NCBI GenBank assembly: GCA_036788195.1
Contig: DAIQNX010000033.1
Coordinates: 1-34,657, forward strand
Reading direction: 5' to 3'
DNA: 34,657 nucleotides
DNA from: CALFXN01 sp937957815
GTDB taxonomy: Bacteria; Synergistota; Synergistia; Synergistales; Aminobacteriaceae
Shown here: piece by piece, positions 15,265 to 23,042 of the stretch
How the letters are laid out: the number at the start of each line of letters is the position of its first letter
Numbering within the stretch: position 1 is the first letter of the stretch
Program-made: the position numbers and the translations under genes
The notes under the pieces: model-generated
Databases searched by the model: none
What the model saw: only the letters and a program-made list of their open reading frames with translations
What the model was told of the DNA's origin: nothing

Positions 15265-15745
15265 CACACGGATCGGAATCGCGGAAGCCGCCGTCGTGAG
15301 GAACCCGGATTCCGTCACGACGCTCGGGCTGGGATCGTGCATCGGCGTCGCGATGTTCGACAGCTCGCTCAGGATCGGTGGGCTCGTCCACGTCATGCTG
15401 CCGGACTCGAAGCTCTCGAAGACGAAGGACTTCAACGCGGCGAAATTCGCCGACACCGGAGTGTCGCTGCTGTTCGACATGATGCTGAAGGCCGGTGCGG
15501 GCAAGAGCCGCATCGTGGCCAAGATCGCCGGCGGCGCCCAGATGTTCTCGATCGGGAGCAGCGGAGATTCGATCCTCCGCATCGGTCCCCAGAACGCAGA
15601 GGCGTGCAGGGCCGCGCTCAGGAAACTGGGGATCCCCCTCGTCGCCGAAGAGACCGGCGGCAACCACGGCCGGACCGTGGAACTGTTCACCGACTCGGGC
15701 GAATACGAGATCCGCGCGATCGGCAAGGAGAAGAAGCGGATCTAG
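15257..15745 (+). CDS. cheD: Chemoreceptor glutamine deamidase CheD
   Basis: A 162-residue CheD. The catalytic Cys28 (TLGLGSCIGV) and His45 (GGLVHVMLPD) are in place, followed by AKIAGGAQMF and GGNHGRTVELF, the family's conserved loops. CheD deamidates glutamines on chemoreceptors and, when bound to CheC, stimulates CheC. The start lies inside the end of cheC (8-base overlap). The TAG stop at 15743-15745 overlaps the stop of the convergent amidohydrolase gene within one CTAG, and there is no terminator between them. Confidence 0.95.
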   Translation: MANTRIGIAEAAVVRNPDSVTTLGLGSCIGVAMFDSSLRIGGLVHVMLPDSKLSKTKDFNAAKFADTGVSLLFDMMLKAGAGKSRIVAKIAGGAQMFSIGSSGDSILRIGPQNAEACRAALRKLGIPLVAEETGGNHGRTVELFTDSGEYEIRAIGKEKKRI

Positions 15746-17358
15746 CCGAGCCTGTCGACGACGACGCGCCCGGCGCTCACGACGAACCGGACGTCGTTCG
15801 CCAGACACGCGTCCGACGGGTGTGTGTCGTAGTTCCCCCCGAAGACGGTAATGTCCGCGGTCATTCCGGCCGCGAGCGTTCCCTGTTCGCGCTCGGAACG
15901 GCCGGCCCATGCGCCGCCGGTCGTGTAGAGCGCGAGCGCTTCCCGGGAGGACAACCGTTCTTCCGGGTGCCAGCCGCCCCGCGGGACATCGTTCTCGTCC
16001 GTTCTCGTCATCGCGCACCGCATTCCGAGCAGCGGAGACACGGATTCGATGGGGCAGTCGGACCCTCCCGCGAGCCGTACGCCGCATGCCGCCATCCTCT
16101 TCCACGCATAGCTGTCCGCCGCCCGCGCCTCCCCGATCCGCGGAGTCACCATGGGCCAGTCGGACGCCACGAACCGCGGCTGGATGTCCGCAACGATCCC
16201 GAGCGCGGCCATCCGCTCCCACATCGCGCTCTTCATGATCTGGCAGTGGATGAGGCGGTGACGCGGATCGGGGCGCGGGGTTCGGCGCATCGCGGCTTCG
16301 ATGCAGTCGATCGCGACGCGGGCCGAGCGGTCGCCGATGACGTGGATCGCGACCTGACTCCCGGCGTCGTGCGCCCGCGCGACCATTTCGCGGAGTTCTT
16401 CCTCCGGGATGCTCAGGATGCCCCGTTCCCCCGGGGCGTCTTCGTACGGCGCCTCGAGCGCGGCGGTCCGGGCTCCGAGCGATCCGTCGAGAAGGATCTT
16501 CACCGGTCCCCGGCGGACGAGCGGTGATCTCCACTGGAGGGCGTCGGCCCCGCGGAGCATCTCTTCGACATCCTTCGCGCAGCGCGCGTGAAGTTTCACG
16601 CGGATCCGCAGCGGGAACTCGCCGGAAGAGGCGAGCGATTCGAGCGCCGAGACGGCGCGACGGAGCTGTTCCCCGCTTCCGACGTCGTCGGAGTGGACTT
16701 CCGTCAGTCCCGCCCGCGACGCTTCCCTCGCTCCCGCGAGAAACCGGCGCTTCAGGACGTCGTCGGACGGATCGGGCAGATGTCGCCACACCCACATCAG
16801 CCCCGATTCGACGACCATCCCGGACAGGCTTCCGTCGGAGCGGCGCCGGAAATTCGTCTCGCTTCCGGGGTCCAGCTCGTCGAGCGGCAGCGATTCGAGC
16901 CCCTTCGTATTCAGCACGGCGACGTGGGCGCAGAGGCGGACGAGAAGGAGCGGATATCCCGGGAAGGCGGCGTCGAGATCCTCCCTGTCCGGCAGGCGTC
17001 GATCCGCCATCCGGTTCTGGTCCCATCCGCGCCCGACGACCCAGGTTCCTTCCGGAACGCGCTTCGACGCGACGAAGTCCCTCAGGCGATCCGTCATCTC
17101 CCGGATCGAGCCGACGCCCCGGAGGTCGGCCTCCTCGAGCGCCGTCCCGAGGCACAGAAGATGCATGTGGCTGTCGGTAAGCCCCGGAACGACCGTGCAC
17201 CCCGCGGCGTCGACGTACCGCGTAGCGGCATCCGCAAGCCCCCCGATGTCGGACGCTCGGCCCGCGGCGAGGATTTTCGTCCCCGCGATCGCGACGGCTT
17301 CGATTCCCTCGCCCGTCGGGAATGTTCCTCCTCTGATGATGCAGTCGGCTCGTTGCAT
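15742..17358 (-). CDS. YtcJ-like amidohydrolase (amidohydrolase family 3)
   Basis: A 538-residue metal-dependent hydrolase of the amidohydrolase-3/YtcJ group. The N-terminal beta-sandwich strand DCIIRGGTFPTGEG precedes GLTDSHMHLLCLG (metal HxH). GPVKILLDGSLGARTAAL follows near residue 300. AIHVIGDRSARVAIDCIE and RHRLIHCQIM carry later metal/active-site His residues, and LAGGSDCPIESVSPLLG has the catalytic Asp. This group acts on N-substituted amino acids, formamides and related amides; the substrate here cannot be told. I start at the ATG at 17358 (GGAGGGG site); the open frame runs about 1.5 kb further upstream through the next gene as a high-GC artefact. It follows the PLP enzyme by 44 bases in the same direction. 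Confidence 0.9.
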   Translation of the reverse strand: MQRADCIIRGGTFPTGEGIEAVAIAGTKILAAGRASDIGGLADAATRYVDAAGCTVVPGLTDSHMHLLCLGTALEEADLRGVGSIREMTDRLRDFVASKRVPEGTWVVGRGWDQNRMADRRLPDREDLDAAFPGYPLLLVRLCAHVAVLNTKGLESLPLDELDPGSETNFRRRSDGSLSGMVVESGLMWVWRHLPDPSDDVLKRRFLAGAREASRAGLTEVHSDDVGSGEQLRRAVSALESLASSGEFPLRIRVKLHARCAKDVEEMLRGADALQWRSPLVRRGPVKILLDGSLGARTAALEAPYEDAPGERGILSIPEEELREMVARAHDAGSQVAIHVIGDRSARVAIDCIEAAMRRTPRPDPRHRLIHCQIMKSAMWERMAALGIVADIQPRFVASDWPMVTPRIGEARAADSYAWKRMAACGVRLAGGSDCPIESVSPLLGMRCAMTRTDENDVPRGGWHPEERLSSREALALYTTGGAWAGRSEREQGTLAAGMTADITVFGGNYDTHPSDACLANDVRFVVSAGRVVVDRLG

Positions 17359-17402
17359 GCGTTTCCCCTCCGTCTCTTCGTGGTTCGCGATGCCCGTGCC
17401 CG

Positions 17403-18539
17403 TTACCGGGACGTTGCCGCCTCCGCGAGGTGGAGAATCTTGTCCGTCGCCTTGAGTCCCGTCCCCGTGAGCACGGCGACGATACACTCGCCGCACCGGA
17501 GCGCACCCGTCCTGAGCAGCGCCGTTACGGCCGCGCCCGCGACGGCGCTCGTCGGTTCGACGTAGAGTCCCGCCCGCGCGAGGCGGAAGCAATTGGACGC
17601 GACATCGTCCTCCGCGACCGTCAGAAACGCCCCGCCGCTCCGCCGGACCGCCGAAAGCACCTGCCGGCCGCGGACCGGAAGCGCGGAACTGATACCTTCG
17701 GCGATCGTTTCGCGCTTTTCGATCGCCGCGGGAGTCTCCGATCCCGTTTCGAACGCGCGGAACAAGGGCGCGCAGTTCGCGGCCTGGACCGCGTAGATTC
17801 TCGGGAGCTTCGCCGCGGCTCCCATGGCCAGAAGCTCCGAAAACGCGAGATCGCACCCGAGGACGAGGCTGCCCTGCCCCGCCGGAACGATGACGGCGTC
17901 CGGAGCGCGCCTTCCGAGCGCCTCCCAGAGTTCGTAGCCGAGCGTCTTCACGCCGTGGGCGAAGTACGGGCTCCAGTTGTGGCTGGCGTAGTACATATTC
18001 TCCGCCAGCGCGGTTTCTTCGGCGGCGCGGGTCGTCGCCTCGCGGCTGCCGGGAACGCGGACGAGTTCCGCCCCGTACGACGCTATCTGGACGCATTTCC
18101 CCGCCGACGTATAGTCCGGCACGAAGATCCGGCATCCGATTCCCGCCCTGGCGCTGTAGGCCGCCATCGCGGCCCCGGCGTTGCCCGACGAATCTTCGAT
18201 GATCTCCCGGACTCCGAGTTCGCGGAGACGGTTCACGAGAACCGCCGCGCCTCGGTCCTTGTACGAGCCGGTCGGGCAGAGAAAGTCGAGTTTCCAGAGA
18301 ATCTCCGCCCCGTCCCAGTCTACGGGAACGAGCGGCGTTCCTCCCTCCCCAAGCGTCACGGGCGTCTGCGTCCCGCACGGGAGCGCCTCGCGATACCGCC
18401 AGACCGACATCGCGCGCCCGGAAAGATCTCCTGGCGCCCCGCCCCTGTCGTTCACCCAATCGAGCGGCGCGCCGCAGGGGCATCGCCAGAGCAGCGAGGA
18501 CTCCCTGCGGGTCTCGCCGCACACCGAACATCGAAGCAT
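17403..18539 (-). CDS. Threonine-synthase-like PLP enzyme with N-terminal zinc ribbon
   Basis: A 378-residue fold-type II PLP enzyme. The N-terminus has a four-cysteine zinc-ribbon pattern (Cys4, Cys7, Cys20, Cys22) as in archaeal-type threonine synthases. The PLP lysine is Lys94 in PTGSYKDRGA. EDSSGNAGAAMAAYSARAGI is the substrate/phosphate loop, and the glycine-rich cofactor loop VPAGQGSLVLG lies near residue 225. The C-terminal LTGTGLKATDK matches threonine synthase. The family includes threonine synthase, diaminopropionate ammonia-lyase-like and cysteate synthase-like enzymes. With an amidohydrolase downstream and a predicted membrane protein upstream, a catabolic or peptide-related role is at least as likely as threonine synthesis. 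No hom or thrB lies near. Confidence 0.82.
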   Translation of the reverse strand: MLRCSVCGETRRESSLLWRCPCGAPLDWVNDRGGAPGDLSGRAMSVWRYREALPCGTQTPVTLGEGGTPLVPVDWDGAEILWKLDFLCPTGSYKDRGAAVLVNRLRELGVREIIEDSSGNAGAAMAAYSARAGIGCRIFVPDYTSAGKCVQIASYGAELVRVPGSREATTRAAEETALAENMYYASHNWSPYFAHGVKTLGYELWEALGRRAPDAVIVPAGQGSLVLGCDLAFSELLAMGAAAKLPRIYAVQAANCAPLFRAFETGSETPAAIEKRETIAEGISSALPVRGRQVLSAVRRSGGAFLTVAEDDVASNCFRLARAGLYVEPTSAVAGAAVTALLRTGALRCGECIVAVLTGTGLKATDKILHLAEAATSR

Positions 18540-18638
18540 GTCCCCATCCCCCTCCCGAAACGTTCAGGTCTTCAGATCGTACCCGCTTGTACCCGCCGCC
18601 CGGCTCTGACGGACAGCGCCCGTCGGGACGATCCTCCT

Positions 18639-18986
18639 TCAGTCGAGCCTGATGAGTCTGATCGTCAGCCGGCGTTCGTCTTCGTCGAACCGGACGTCGG
18701 TCTCGTCGGTCATCGCGCCGACAAGGCCGAGCTGGAAGACCGCGTCGTCGCTTCCGAACAGATTCCAGTAATATTCGTCCGTCTCGACGCTTCGGGGACA
18801 CGCGAGCCGGCGCGAGAGCTGCTCCGTCTCCGGATGCGTTCCGGGCGGGAAAACCGCCGCGACGGCGATCTCCCACGCCTTCGGCAGGCGCCGGAGAGCG
18901 GTGTCGACCTGAGTCGCCCCCGCCGAGAGGCACCACGCGACGAGTTCCCCCGACAGGCGCGAAAGGAGGAGGCTGTGATGTCTCAC
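18639..18986 (-). CDS. Hypothetical protein coupled to the DUF1576 membrane protein
   Basis: I do not recognise this 115-residue protein. It starts at a GTG that overlaps the DUF1576 stop (GTGA) and keeps the strand's codon pattern. It has an N-terminal helix (HHSLLLSRLSGELVAWCLSA), a central strand-helix part and a C-terminal beta pair, VRFDEDERRLTIRLIRLD. The layout (helix, loop, two terminal strands) recalls small GHKL-like ATPase fragments or regulatory domains, but no nucleotide-binding motif is present. There is no signal peptide or membrane segment, so it is probably cytosolic and a partner of the membrane protein. Confidence 0.65.
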   Translation of the reverse strand: MRHHSLLLSRLSGELVAWCLSAGATQVDTALRRLPKAWEIAVAAVFPPGTHPETEQLSRRLACPRSVETDEYYWNLFGSDDAVFQLGLVGAMTDETDVRFDEDERRLTIRLIRLD

Positions 18987-20239
18987 GCGTCTTTCCTCCC
19001 CGAGAACGCTTCGATCAGCGGCACGAGAAACGCCGCGACGAGCCCGCCGGCGAATCCGTTGTTGTAGAGATTGAACCCCGCATGCAGGATCCCGACGTGA
19101 AGAACGACCGACGAATGGAGATACCCCGCAGCCACTCCCGCGAGGGGACCGAAGCTTCCGGCCACCGGAGCGAGCGTCGTGCAGAAGAGCGCGGCGAGTT
19201 GCACGGGCGGATCCTGAAGGCTCCACGATTTCGTGAGCCCGCCGAGGACGACCCCGAAGAGGACCGGAAGCGTGTTGCGCGTCGTCTTGCCGAGCGCGCT
19301 GAAGCCGACGACCGTAAGCAGCCCTCCGATCGTCGGGCCGTTGAGATCGCCTCCTATCGCGACGAGATACGAAAGAAATACCAGGCCGTTGAGCCCCATG
19401 TTCATCAGCGTCGGGGCATAACCCGAAAGGTCAGGAAAATCCGTCAGCAGTCTCCCGGGGTATCCCCAGATCTCCCGGATCCCCCTGAACGATTTTCCGC
19501 CTGCCACGTACCCGGCGAGGAGGATTCCCGCGAAGAGCGCGCCAAGGAAAGCGAGGATCAGCGGATCGATGCCGCGGTGCCAGATCACCCGGCTCTGGGG
19601 AATGAACCCGAAGGACCGGTAGATCGAGATCGCAACCGTTCCGACGAGACCGGCCGTGAATCCGATATTGTACAGGTTGAATCCCTTGTGGAACGAGAGC
19701 ATCGCCGTCGAGAGCGGCGGAAGCAGGAATCCCATCGCGACGCCGACGGCCCCTCCGGCGATGACCCGGCAGACGAGCGGCCCCTCGAGTCCGAACATGA
19801 TCTGCGACACCATCGGGGAAAGAGCCGTTCCGAAAAGGGCCACGTAGAGGAAGCGGACGAAGGGCCGGCGCTGAACCTGAGCGTAGAGCCAGACTCCCGC
19901 GACGACGAACCAGACGTTGGCGATGTTCTTGCCGAAGAAGGAGAAGCCGGCGATCGTGAAGACGGCCGCGAGAGAGAGCCCCCGTATTTCGGTCCGGATC
20001 GTGCCGAGAAGCACCGTGAAGGCCAGCATCAGCAGCCCGCTGTTCACGAAGGCCGCGCCGGGTCCGCCGATCACGAAGTAGTCCGAGATGAGGTAGTCGG
20101 GCTCCCTGACTATGTTCCAGAGTCCGGAGACGATCCCGGAGGGGCGGTCGAGAAGCAGTCCGAAGCACAGAAACATGACGGACACGACCGTCAGAAAGAT
20201 GATCCGGTTCCCAGTGTTCTCTTCCGCGAGACGTTTCAT
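18983..20239 (-). CDS. DUF1576-family polytopic membrane protein
   Basis: A 418-residue protein with about ten or more hydrophobic segments. It has an internal duplication: each half holds a family motif, LSFHKGFNLYNIGFTAGLVG near residue 190 and ILHAGFNLYNNGFAGGLVAA near residue 390. An earlier pair, GPGAAFVNSGLLMLA and APTLMNMGLNGLVFL, also repeats. The H-x-GFNLYNxGF motif identifies the DUF1576 family, whose function is not known; a two-fold-repeat transporter is a fair guess. I chose the ATG at 20239 (GGAGGG upstream); a GTG lies right before it. A promoter at 20292-20320 serves it and probably the following small gene, PLP enzyme and amidohydrolase. Confidence 0.85.
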   Translation of the reverse strand: MKRLAEENTGNRIIFLTVVSVMFLCFGLLLDRPSGIVSGLWNIVREPDYLISDYFVIGGPGAAFVNSGLLMLAFTVLLGTIRTEIRGLSLAAVFTIAGFSFFGKNIANVWFVVAGVWLYAQVQRRPFVRFLYVALFGTALSPMVSQIMFGLEGPLVCRVIAGGAVGVAMGFLLPPLSTAMLSFHKGFNLYNIGFTAGLVGTVAISIYRSFGFIPQSRVIWHRGIDPLILAFLGALFAGILLAGYVAGGKSFRGIREIWGYPGRLLTDFPDLSGYAPTLMNMGLNGLVFLSYLVAIGGDLNGPTIGGLLTVVGFSALGKTTRNTLPVLFGVVLGGLTKSWSLQDPPVQLAALFCTTLAPVAGSFGPLAGVAAGYLHSSVVLHVGILHAGFNLYNNGFAGGLVAAFLVPLIEAFSGRKDA

Positions 20240-20291
20240 CACAACACCTTCCCTCCGGACGATGCGATGCAGCGATGCCCTGAGGGATAAA

Positions 20292-20320
20292 AGCATACGG
20301 CAGCGAGGCGAATCGGGCAA
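20292..20320 (-). promoter_or_regulatory. Promoter of the DUF1576 operon
   Basis: On the minus strand TTGCCC (20320-20315), 17 bases, TATGCT (20297-20292). The leader to the ATG at 20239 is about 45 bases. The 200-base divergent gap also holds the rhodanese promoter; I see nothing else convincing in it. Confidence 0.5.
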
Positions 20321-20400
20321 TGGGAAACGACGGAATCCGCGAAAGCGCGATTTTTCCCCAAGACCCTTGAATCTACCGATAGGCCCCTCAGATATCCGAG

Positions 20401-20409
20401 TGGTATACT
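20401..20409 (+). promoter_or_regulatory. Extended -10 promoter of the rhodanese-selenoprotein pair
   Basis: TGGTATACT (TGn plus TATACT), with no strong -35, is 41 bases before the preferred rhodanese start. Confidence 0.5.
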
Positions 20410-20449
20410 CACGTACGTTCCGGAAATCGACGACAGGAGCGTGAACACG

Positions 20450-20902
20450 GTGGCATACAGACTTTTGACCGTCCTTGGACGAATCCTGCTCCCCGCTTTT
20501 TTTCTGCTGTCGCTCACGACAGCGGCAGTGCATGCGACGAACGGACCGGTCTCAAAGGACGCGGGCTGCGAGACCGTCCGGTGCGTCGACGCGAAGACAT
20601 TCAGCGACATGATAAGGAGCGGCGCCCCGAAGCCGATCGTCATCGACACCCGGAAGCCGAAGGAGTTCGAGGAGTCGCGCATCGCGGGCGCTGTCAACAT
20701 CGATCTCCTCATGGGGCCCGACATGATCGGTGAGGCGCTCGCGGAATACGACCGCGAAGGCGTCTATCTCCTCTATTGCATCGACGGCGACCGCAGCGGC
20801 AAGTTCGGAAAGATCATGCTGGAACTCGGATTCCGGCATGTATATAACCTCGAAGGGGGGATTATCGAGTGGCAGGATCTCGAATATCCCGTGGAAAAGT
20901 GA
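20450..20902 (+). CDS. Exported rhodanese-domain sulfurtransferase
   Basis: About 150 residues. A signal peptide or anchor (LLTVLGRILLPAFFLLSLTT, cleavage near VHA) puts it outside the cytoplasm. The mature part is one rhodanese domain: PIVIDTRKPKEFEESRIAGA (the CH2A region), then the active loop CIDGDRSGK with Cys110, and GFRHVYNLEGGIIEW at the end. The single domain and six-residue active loop are as in PspE/GlpE-type rhodaneses, which carry persulfide on the cysteine. Start: GTG at 20441 is in frame, but AGGAG sits one base from it and nine to ten from the GTG at 20450, which I prefer. The stop overlaps the start of the next gene (GTGA), whose product has a probable redox-active CxxU; the two likely work together. 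Confidence 0.88.
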   Translation: MAYRLLTVLGRILLPAFFLLSLTTAAVHATNGPVSKDAGCETVRCVDAKTFSDMIRSGAPKPIVIDTRKPKEFEESRIAGAVNIDLLMGPDMIGEALAEYDREGVYLLYCIDGDRSGKFGKIMLELGFRHVYNLEGGIIEWQDLEYPVEK

Positions 20903-21894
20903 TCCGGACGGCGCTTCGCGCGCTCGTCCTCGCGATTCCCCTGGCCGGCGCGGCATTCCTTCCGGCGGAAGCGGCGCGGAAGCTCCCTGATTTCGATCCG
21001 ATTCAGTCCGGGAGAGCGGATGTCCTCGCATTCAAGACGTACGGCAAAAATCTCCGGATCACTGCGTCGGCGGATATCGTCCGCGCGTCCCTGCGGGGAT
21101 TTCCCGACGTGACGTTCAACGACCACGGGTACGCCGAACGCATCATGATCCGGACCCCTGTCAGGAGCGGCTCCGTCGCGGCCGACTTTTCGCTCGGATG
21201 CGGAGGGTGAGGCGGTTCGAAGGATTTCGCCTCCGTAAGTTTTACGGGGCTCGACGTCGATTTCGTCAAGGGCGACAAGGAACACGCCTCATATACGATA
21301 CGCTGGGACTTTTCCGGAGCGGGGGAAAACGATCGGATCATCTCCGGGACGATGATCGCGAATAAGCATGGTCACGACGAAAAGTCGGAATTTCCGATCG
21401 ACATCGTCCGGCTTGATCCCGGAGTCAGGTTGCTCTTCGCCGTCTACGACCCTGCGGGAGGTCTGCCCGCATCGAAAATTCTCGGTGAGACGCGCTCGAC
21501 TTCGGCGCGGCTCACGCTCCCGATCTTCAATCCGGCCCCGCGGGACCAAGACTTCATGATCGCGATCGCCAACGTCGGGACGGAAACCGTGCGTCTTCGC
21601 GGAGGATCCGACCAGATCCGTCCCCTCGCCGGGAATCCGGCGAGCCCGCAGCTTCTCGTGCAGGACGGAAACGTCATCGGGCCCGGCGCGATGGCGATCC
21701 TGAACCTGAAGAACCTTTCGGGACTCTGGGCCGGAGTGACCGTTCACTTCGACAGCGGGTCCGACGTGAAGATCACATGGGGAATTCCCGGGATGATTCT
21801 CTCCCCGATGCTTCTCGTAACGGTCTTTTCGCTCGCGATCTCCGGATGCGTCGTCTTCCTTCTCGGGCGCACCCTCCGGAAGAAGACCGCCTGA
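20899..21894 (+). CDS. Probable selenoprotein: exported, membrane-anchored protein with a CGGU motif (in-frame TGA at 21208)
   Basis: Read through the TGA at 21208-21210, this is one 331-residue protein. It starts at a GTG overlapping the rhodanese stop (an alternative GTG lies at 20869) and has a clear signal peptide (ALRALVLAIPLAGAAFLPAE). The TGA is codon 104 in LGCGG-U-GGSKDF, a CxxU redox motif like those of many selenoproteins. The same frame stays open for 227 further codons with the same codon bias. The next methionine (21352) has no ribosome binding site and would omit the motif's downstream half. The mature domain looks beta-rich; the C-terminus is one membrane helix (PMLLVTVFSLAISGCVVFLL) followed by GRTLRKKTA. 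I do not recognise the family. Two hairpins follow the TGA (separate entry). The alternative is a nonsense mutation (TGC or TGG to TGA) in a pseudogene; I favour selenocysteine. Confidence 0.72.
21208..21247 (+). promoter_or_regulatory. Candidate bacterial SECIS element downstream of the in-frame TGA
   Basis: Hairpin 1 starts inside the TGA: GAGGCG (21209-21214) pairs with CGCCTC (21228-21233). It can alternatively fold as GG (21214-21215), bulged UU, CGAA (21218-21221), loop GGAU, UUCG (21226-21229), CC. That layout is like the E. coli fdhF element: bulged U, short stem, small loop starting GG. Hairpin 2 is CCGUAA (21233-21238), loop GUU, UUACGG (21242-21247), a perfect stem whose G-starting loop lies 28 bases after the UGA. 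The two share base 21233. Bacterial SECIS hairpins lie within the coding region just after UGA; which of these would bind SelB cannot be decided by eye. Confidence 0.55.
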
Positions 21895-21921
21895 CCTCTC
21901 TCCGGCGGAGGAAACGCGCGC

Positions 21922-21960
21922 AAAAAAAAGAAAAAAGGACGAGCCCCGACGGGCTCGTCC
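21922..21960 (-). terminator. Intrinsic terminator of the CDF exporter gene
   Basis: A perfect 10-bp stem GGACGAGCCC / GGGCTCGTCC (21937-21946 and 21951-21960) with a CGAC loop. Read on the minus strand it is followed by a long T-run (plus-strand A-runs 21922-21936). It is 26 bases past the CDF stop and may also stop plus-strand transcripts from the selenoprotein pair, though that side lacks a T-run. Confidence 0.85.
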
Positions 21961-21985
21961 TTCGCGTCTTCCAGCCACCCTCGTA

Positions 21986-22978
21986 TCACGATCTCGGCAG
22001 TACCGAAACGCAAAACGCTCCGAACGTTCCCGACGCACTCCCGTCTCCGGACGACCCGGCCGAGGATCCCGACGGCGCGTCCGGCTCGACATGGAGGGTC
22101 ACGAACATCTCCCGGCCGAACTCCGTCCTGAGGTCATCCTCGATCCTGTCCGCTATCGAGTGCGCGTCGACGAGGGACAGATCGCGACGGACGACGACGT
22201 GGACATCGACCGCCATATTGGTGCCGATCTTCCGCGTCCGAAGTTTGTGGGAGCCGGAGACTTCCGCGCTCCGTTCGATGATCTCGCGGATCCGGCGTTC
22301 GCAGTCATGGTCGAGGGACGCCTCGAGAAGCTCGTCGAGGCTTTCCCTGATGATCGGAATCGCGACCTTCACGATGAAGACGCTGACGATGACCGCCGCC
22401 AGAGGATCGAGAATACGCCAGCGCTCCCCGAGAAGCATCGCTCCTCCGATGCCGACGCTCGTCCCGATCGACGAGAAGGCGTCCGAGCGGTGATCCCAGG
22501 CCTTCGCGACGATCGCCGAACTGTTCAGCGTCCGTCCGGCCCGCAACGTGTACCAGTACAGAGCTTCCTTCAGGACGACCGACAGGACCGCGGCGATAAA
22601 AGCAATCACCCCCGGACGGACGATCGGATGCCCGCGCAGGACATTCCAGATCGAACACGAGCCGCTCCAGAAGATCCCCGCGCCCGCCGCCAGAAGGAAA
22701 AATCCGCAAATGGCAGCCAGAAGGGTTTCGACCTTGCCGTGTCCGTAGTCGTGTCCGTGGTCCGCGGGCTTGCTCACGATCCGGAACCCGAGGATGACGA
22801 CGATATCCGTAATCAGGTCCGAAAGGGAATGTGTCGCGTCCGCGATCATCGCGCCGCTGTGTCCCAGAAATCCGGCCGCATACTTGAATGCCGTCAGCGC
22901 CACATTCACCCCAAGGCCAACCCATGTCACGAACGAAGCCCGGGCCGCGCGGGCCTTCCCCCGAAGTTCACCGTCCAT
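21986..22978 (-). CDS. Cation diffusion facilitator (CDF) metal exporter
   Basis: A 330-residue inner-membrane metal/proton antiporter of the CDF family (FieF/MamB type). About six membrane helices span residues 10-215. The metal-site motifs are HSGAMIADATHSLSD (helix 2, HxxxD) and AKAWDHRSDAFSS (helix 5, DHRSD). A histidine-rich DHGHDYGHGKVE loop sits between helices 2 and 3, as usual. The C-terminal cytosolic domain (SHKLRTRKIGTNMAVDVHVV, then DAHSIADRIEDDL) has the ferredoxin-like fold. The two HxxxD/DxxxD-type sites suggest Zn, Fe or Mn, but the metal cannot be fixed. The tail is Ser/Gly-rich. The start at 22978 has a GGGGGA site; the longer open frame upstream is not supported. Confidence 0.93.
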   Translation of the reverse strand: MDGELRGKARAARASFVTWVGLGVNVALTAFKYAAGFLGHSGAMIADATHSLSDLITDIVVILGFRIVSKPADHGHDYGHGKVETLLAAICGFFLLAAGAGIFWSGSCSIWNVLRGHPIVRPGVIAFIAAVLSVVLKEALYWYTLRAGRTLNSSAIVAKAWDHRSDAFSSIGTSVGIGGAMLLGERWRILDPLAAVIVSVFIVKVAIPIIRESLDELLEASLDHDCERRIREIIERSAEVSGSHKLRTRKIGTNMAVDVHVVVRRDLSLVDAHSIADRIEDDLRTEFGREMFVTLHVEPDAPSGSSAGSSGDGSASGTFGAFCVSVLPRS

Positions 22979-23042
22979 ATTTTCCCCCTTTTCCCTGTCC
23001 GGACACCGCGTCCTCTTCCGGGGCCGCCATGCCGTTTTCGCA

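Noticed and set aside
17359..18936. N-terminal extension giving a 1064-residue amidohydrolase
   Set aside because: The extension overlaps the PLP enzyme out of frame and has no similarity; the ATG at 17358 has a strong ribosome binding site.
20338..20355. CGCG-AAAG-CGCG followed by five T, resembling a small terminator
   Set aside because: Only a 4-bp stem, and no plus-strand gene precedes it in the divergent DUF1576/rhodanese gap.
21352..21894. Separate short gene starting at the ATG at 21352
   Set aside because: No ribosome binding site and no N-terminal signal although it ends in a membrane helix; it is better explained as the downstream part of the read-through selenoprotein.
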